From contig CAJOQS010000165.1 of assembly GCA_905236925.1 (NCBI GenBank), positions 1-8,818 of the forward strand: a stretch of DNA of 8,818 nucleotides, given 5' to 3'. The position numbers and the translations under genes were made by a program. Below the pieces are notes generated by a model that searched no databases, had not been told where the DNA came from, and was given only the letters and a program-made list of their open reading frames with translations. This DNA is from an uncultured Lachnospiraceae bacterium. GTDB taxonomy: Bacteria; Bacillota; Clostridia; Lachnospirales; Lachnospiraceae. The first letter of the stretch is position 1. The number at the start of each line of letters is the position of its first letter. Positions 6,700 to 8,818 of this stretch are shown here, piece after piece.

Positions 6700-6733
6700 G
6701 CTATTTTAGAATGCTTAAGCGATGTGACGCCCG
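6680..6733. repeat. Near-direct repeat GATG(C)TGACGCCCG
   Basis: GATGCTGACGCCCG (6680-6693, the 3' arm of the terminator) recurs as GATGTGACGCCCG at 6721-6733, about 40 bases on and just past the stop codon of the minus-strand gene. The second copy could also pair with the CGGGCG arm, giving an alternative hairpin. It may mark a small duplication in the 3' flank. Confidence 0.5.
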
Positions 6734-6739
6734 GAAAGC

Positions 6740-7852
6740 TTACGCCTCGGCACGCTCCATTGCCTCGTTGTAATCCCTTGTTCCCTTGAATACCTCATTG
6801 GAGTAAGGGTTGCCGCCGATCTTGATTGCATTGCGGATGATAACAGCAATGCACAGAACATTGGCTGCAAGTGCGAGCATAGCTACGAAGCCCTGCATTC
6901 TGGGATCGGCTGTAATGCCCATCGAAGAAATGATCTGTCCGGCCTGAGCGGTCTTGCCGTTGCCTGCTTTATAAAGCTCGATAGCCTTCTCATAAAGAGC
7001 CATAGTTGTAACGCCTGCTTCTGCGGCACCGCCGTAAACAGAAGGAAGAACTGCTGCAAAGATGCCCTTAAGCTGGAAGAGCGGAACAACCTGAGCCCAC
7101 ATACACCAGATGGCAAGAGTGTTTGCGCGGTTCTGGATCCATGCACCCTTGTTCCAGAGAGCATTGGCAAATGTAGGAGCAAGAAGAAGTGCAACGCCGC
7201 AGTACCATGTATGTGTAGGAAGGTTAAGGTAGGTATACTCAAAGTTCCAGATATCGTAGGCCACGATGAACCAGATCGTCATATCGGGCCAGAGCATATC
7301 GGACTTGTTCTTGTCCTTTGAGCTGTAAAGGTGTACGCATCCGGTCATGCAGAAGATGTTGATCAGACCTGCAATGGCATTAACAACGTTCCACCATCCG
7401 CCGTAGATGAAGACACCCTCGTTAGAAGCCCACCATGCACCAGAAAGGTTGCCGCTGATCTTATATGCGGCAATAGCCGATTCCATATCGGAAACATTTG
7501 CGATCATGATGTTGGCTGCAACGATGAACCAGGGGAACCACTTGAACCACTTCTCTTTTCCGAGACCCCACTTGTACTTGATCATCATGAAGCCTACGCA
7601 GCCGATGTCTGCAGCATAGAGCTTGAAGTAGTGGAACCAGCCGTCCATGTAAGCAACGGTAGGATTCTGTGCGCCTCCGAAGAGACCTACGTGAGCAAGG
7701 ATAAAATAAACCGTCAGAATGCTCGGTATGATCACGAAGATGATCAGTCCGCCAAGTTTTGTGCGGCGTCCGAGTTCATTCATGATAATGAGTCCGGCAA
7801 ATACAAGGAACCATCCGAGGATCTGCCAGAGGTTGGTGATTTGGAATACCAT
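6740..7852 (-). CDS. Trp-rich multi-pass membrane protein of unknown function (possibly DUF5692)
   Basis: This 370-residue protein has about eight or nine hydrophobic segments and 19 Trp (about 5 percent). Several stretches look functionally constrained: NELGRRTKLGG (25-35), GWFHYFKLYAADIGC (71-85), FPWFIVAANIMIANVSDME (106-124), IWNFEYTYLNLPTHTW (201-216) and WIQNRANTLAIW (238-249). A hydrophilic insert at about 271-316 lies before the last segment. The pattern reminds me of DUF5692, an uncharacterised membrane family, but I cannot confirm this. Transport, sensing and enzymatic roles are all open. The start is secure: AAGGAGG (7865-7859) lies 6 bases before the ATG. Codons favour ATC, TTC, AAG, GTT/GTA and GCT/GCA with almost no ATA, unlike the ATA/CTG/GCG-rich operon genes. 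With the strong promoter and leader hairpin this indicates high expression. Monocistronic, with a terminator at 6664-6699. Confidence 0.88.
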   Translation of the reverse strand: MVFQITNLWQILGWFLVFAGLIIMNELGRRTKLGGLIIFVIIPSILTVYFILAHVGLFGGAQNPTVAYMDGWFHYFKLYAADIGCVGFMMIKYKWGLGKEKWFKWFPWFIVAANIMIANVSDMESAIAAYKISGNLSGAWWASNEGVFIYGGWWNVVNAIAGLINIFCMTGCVHLYSSKDKNKSDMLWPDMTIWFIVAYDIWNFEYTYLNLPTHTWYCGVALLLAPTFANALWNKGAWIQNRANTLAIWCMWAQVVPLFQLKGIFAAVLPSVYGGAAEAGVTTMALYEKAIELYKAGNGKTAQAGQIISSMGITADPRMQGFVAMLALAANVLCIAVIIRNAIKIGGNPYSNEVFKGTRDYNEAMERAEA

Positions 7853-7883
7853 AAAACTCCTCCTTATATTATAGGTTGCAAAT

Positions 7884-7911
7884 AGAAACTGACAGGAAAA
7901 AGTCAGTTTCT
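7884..7911 (-). promoter_or_regulatory. Perfect 10-bp hairpin at the predicted 5' end of the leader mRNA
   Basis: AGAAACTGAC and GTCAGTTTCT (7884-7893, 7902-7911) form a perfect stem with an 8-base loop. An outer TATAGG/CCTATA pair (7870-7875, 7912-7917) can add 6 bp across a bulge. The start site predicted from the promoter at 7923-7951 falls near 7917, so the transcript would begin with this structure, leaving about 30 unpaired bases before the ATG that include the Shine-Dalgarno sequence. 5'-terminal stems are known to stabilise bacterial mRNAs. No U-tract follows, so it is not a terminator; a protein operator is the alternative. Confidence 0.65.
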
Positions 7912-7922
7912 CCTATAGGCTT

Positions 7923-7951
7923 ATTATAGATTCGGCGGGAATAAATGACAA
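7923..7951 (-). promoter_or_regulatory. Sigma-A promoter of the Trp-rich membrane protein gene
   Basis: On the minus strand, TTGTCA (7951-7946) and a perfect TATAAT (7928-7923) are separated by exactly 17 bases. One mismatch in twelve from consensus predicts strong transcription starting near 7917, about 65 bases before the start codon. Upstream, 7952-7990 is A/T-rich with A-tracts and could act as an UP element. Confidence 0.8.
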
Positions 7952-7987
7952 CAGAAAGATTAGAAAAATTTTAGAAAAGTAAAAATT

Positions 7988-8017
7988 AAAACAGGAATTA
8001 AAATTAACTCCTGTTTT
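7988..8017 (-). terminator. Intrinsic terminator of the TVP38/TMEM64-type gene
   Basis: AAAACAGGA (7988-7996) pairs with TCCTGTTTT (8009-8017). TTAA/TTAA (7998-8001, 8004-8007) continues the stem after one A-C mismatch, leaving a tiny AA loop. On the minus strand the stem is followed by AATTTTTA. It lies about 60 bases past the stop of the gene ending at 8079. Confidence 0.8.
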
Positions 8018-8043
8018 GATTAGTTAGAATTATTAACTACTGT

Positions 8044-8073
8044 TGTGGACAAAGTGGATAAAATGGTGGATAT
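8044..8073 (+). repeat. Three DnaA-box-like 9-mers
   Basis: TGTGGACAA (8044-8052) and AGTGGATAA (8053-8061) abut exactly and each differs by one base from TGTGGATAA, the complement of the DnaA box TTATCCACA. A third, GGTGGATAT (8065-8073), differs at two positions. They lie beside an A/T-rich tract in the spacer between two genes. The repeats are plain in the sequence; DnaA binding is a guess. No replication genes are nearby. Confidence 0.4.
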
Positions 8074-8078
8074 TTATA

Positions 8079-8783
8079 TCATTCCACATTTGTAGATTCT
8101 TTTTGCGCCGCAAGCTTCTTCCTGTGTCGTCTGGTAAGGATCAGATAGGTTCCGAATGAGCCTGCTATCACGCAGAGCTCAATGCACATCGCTATGATAA
8201 ACTGCCGTGAACCGGGCTCGGTGATCTTTTCTCCCATAAGGGGAAATGTGACGCACGAAGACATGAAGCCCAGAAGGGAAGTCAGCAGGTAAGGCACATA
8301 ACGTACTCCGGACGCACCCATGTAAAATGCAAGAGGATCGCAGGGGAGAACACGGATGATGCGGACGAGCAGACAGAACTTGAAGTCGTTTCCCTGCTTT
8401 CGTTCATGCAGCTCCCTGATCTTGGAATATCTTCCGACAAGATAGGTGACCAGATCGGTTCCGAGCCAGCGGCCGATGAAGAACGGCAGTGAGCACATGA
8501 TCACTGTGCCGCCGAGATTGACAAGTATCGCAAGGGGGAGAGGGAAGAGAATTCCGCTCGCGGCATACAGAAGACCGAAATACAGGACCACGCTGACACG
8601 TTTCAGGGCAAAGAGCGCGTAGAGCGTCAGTATTGCAAGCGGTATGCTGTCGGGAGTCAGCTTTACGATCCCGTGTACGGTGAATCTGTTTCTGAATATA
8701 ATACAGAGAATAACTATCGCCGAGAGTATGACAGTGGCGGCGATAAGAAGTATCTTCATGAATTTAAGCGTTTTTTCGTTCAA
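8079..8783 (-). CDS. TVP38/TMEM64-type membrane protein (VTT/SNARE-associated domain)
   Basis: This 234-residue protein has an N-terminal hydrophobic anchor (10-30), further membrane segments at about 47-70, 72-104, 161-182 and 194-216, and a basic tail. VTT-family marks are FFIGRWLG (101-108) and the RVLPCDPLAFYMGAS stretch (144-158), which corresponds to the conserved re-entrant region of DedA/TVP38 proteins. Family members move or scramble lipids such as undecaprenyl phosphate or phosphatidylethanolamine and affect membrane potential and drug resistance; the substrate here cannot be read from sequence. The start is TTG 8783-8781, supported by GGAGG (8795-8791) seven bases before it; the next Met is residue 9. 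The promoter is not identifiable in the few bases left. It is followed by a terminator at 7988-8017, so it is separate from the gene at 6740-7852. Confidence 0.88.
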   Translation of the reverse strand: MNEKTLKFMKILLIAATVILSAIVILCIIFRNRFTVHGIVKLTPDSIPLAILTLYALFALKRVSVVLYFGLLYAASGILFPLPLAILVNLGGTVIMCSLPFFIGRWLGTDLVTYLVGRYSKIRELHERKQGNDFKFCLLVRIIRVLPCDPLAFYMGASGVRYVPYLLTSLLGFMSSCVTFPLMGEKITEPGSRQFIIAMCIELCVIAGSFGTYLILTRRHRKKLAAQKESTNVE

Positions 8784-8790
8784 AATAAAG

Positions 8791-8795
8791 CCTCC
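8791..8795 (-). promoter_or_regulatory. Ribosome binding site fixing the TTG start of the VTT-domain gene
   Basis: GGAGG on the minus strand lies 7 bases before TTG (8783-8781). This spacing favours TTG over the ATG at codon 9 (8759-8757). Confidence 0.75.
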
Positions 8796-8818
8796 GATTG
8801 AAAAGATATAAGATGACA

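Larger units (their letters stand above)
6440..6709 (+). pseudogene. 5' fragment of an ABC-exporter ATPase gene (LolD/MacB/BceA-like)
   Basis: The ORF encodes 89 residues with a good start: ATG 6440 after GGAGG (6427-6431) at 8 bases. Residues 1-58 are a textbook ABC ATPase beginning, with an A-loop Tyr13, Walker A GPSGSGKST at 40-48 and LLHILGGVDK at 49-58, as in exporters paired with FtsX-like permeases. Intact members run to about 225-250 residues. Here similarity weakens from residue 59, a DTDVL at 68-72 still resembles the family, and after that the frame reads through the terminator hairpin at 6664-6699 to a TAG. The Q-loop, LSGGQ signature, Walker B and H-loop are all absent, and no permease gene follows. 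It cannot be a working ATPase. A deletion or rearrangement with the neighbouring unit is the likely cause. The upstream control region appears intact. Confidence 0.8.

Noticed and set aside
7868..7873. Second perfect TATAAT on the minus strand close to the start codon
   Set aside because: Transcription from it would begin inside the Shine-Dalgarno sequence, so it is unlikely to be the working promoter. It is more likely part of the leader fold.
7331..7885. 184-codon plus-strand open frame opposite the Trp-rich protein gene
   Set aside because: Its content is polar with no fold pattern, and the minus strand has strong promoter, ribosome binding site and membrane pattern.
8021..8073. Chromosomal or plasmid replication origin
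   Set aside because: Only three imperfect boxes, no dnaA, dnaN, rep or parAB genes, and no iterons beyond these three.
1..8818. CRISPR array, tRNA or rRNA genes, insertion sequences
   Set aside because: No regularly spaced long repeats, cloverleaf or rRNA sequence, and no transposase or paired terminal repeats were found.

Overview
The window looks like chromosomal DNA of a Gram-positive, Clostridia-type bacterium, probably Lachnospiraceae or a close relative. The evidence is moderate GC content, strong GGAGG ribosome binding sites, frequent GTG and TTG starts, intrinsic terminators after most units, and a PfoR-type membrane protein typical of Firmicutes. No phage, transposase, CRISPR, rRNA or tRNA was seen.

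Layout. Positions 1-213 hold the 3' end of a gene for a protein with a Lys/Ala-rich tail, closed by an intrinsic terminator at 225-250. Positions 262-6266 hold five closely spaced + strand genes that look like one operon: a CPA1 Na+/H+ antiporter, a full-length four-domain TrkA, a PfoR-type (PTS_EIIC_2) membrane protein, a CPA2 antiporter and an MgtC/SapB protein. All five concern ions or membrane transport, and the TrkA gene has no TrkH/TrkG/KtrB channel partner nearby.

Positions 6267-6709 hold a three- to four-copy 11-bp-phased GTCAC motif, a terminator-like hairpin, and a 5' fragment of an ABC-exporter ATPase gene that keeps Walker A but has lost everything after about residue 72. The fragment runs into a terminator shared with the converging minus-strand gene.

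The minus-strand half (6740-8783) holds two genes. The first encodes a Trp-rich multi-pass membrane protein of unknown function (perhaps DUF5692). It has a near-consensus promoter, a leader that probably begins with a 10-bp hairpin, a perfect Shine-Dalgarno sequence and biased codons, which together suggest very high expression. The second is a TVP38/TMEM64-type (VTT domain) protein starting at TTG. An AT-rich spacer with a terminator and a small cluster of DnaA-box-like 9-mers separates them.

How the genes may work together: the simplest reading of the operon is that the nucleotide-sensing TrkA protein gates one or both antiporters in trans, with MgtC and the PfoR-type protein adding further control of ion or acid stress. 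This is inference. The other two observations most worth following up are the highly expressed unknown membrane protein and the phased operator in front of a broken ABC gene.
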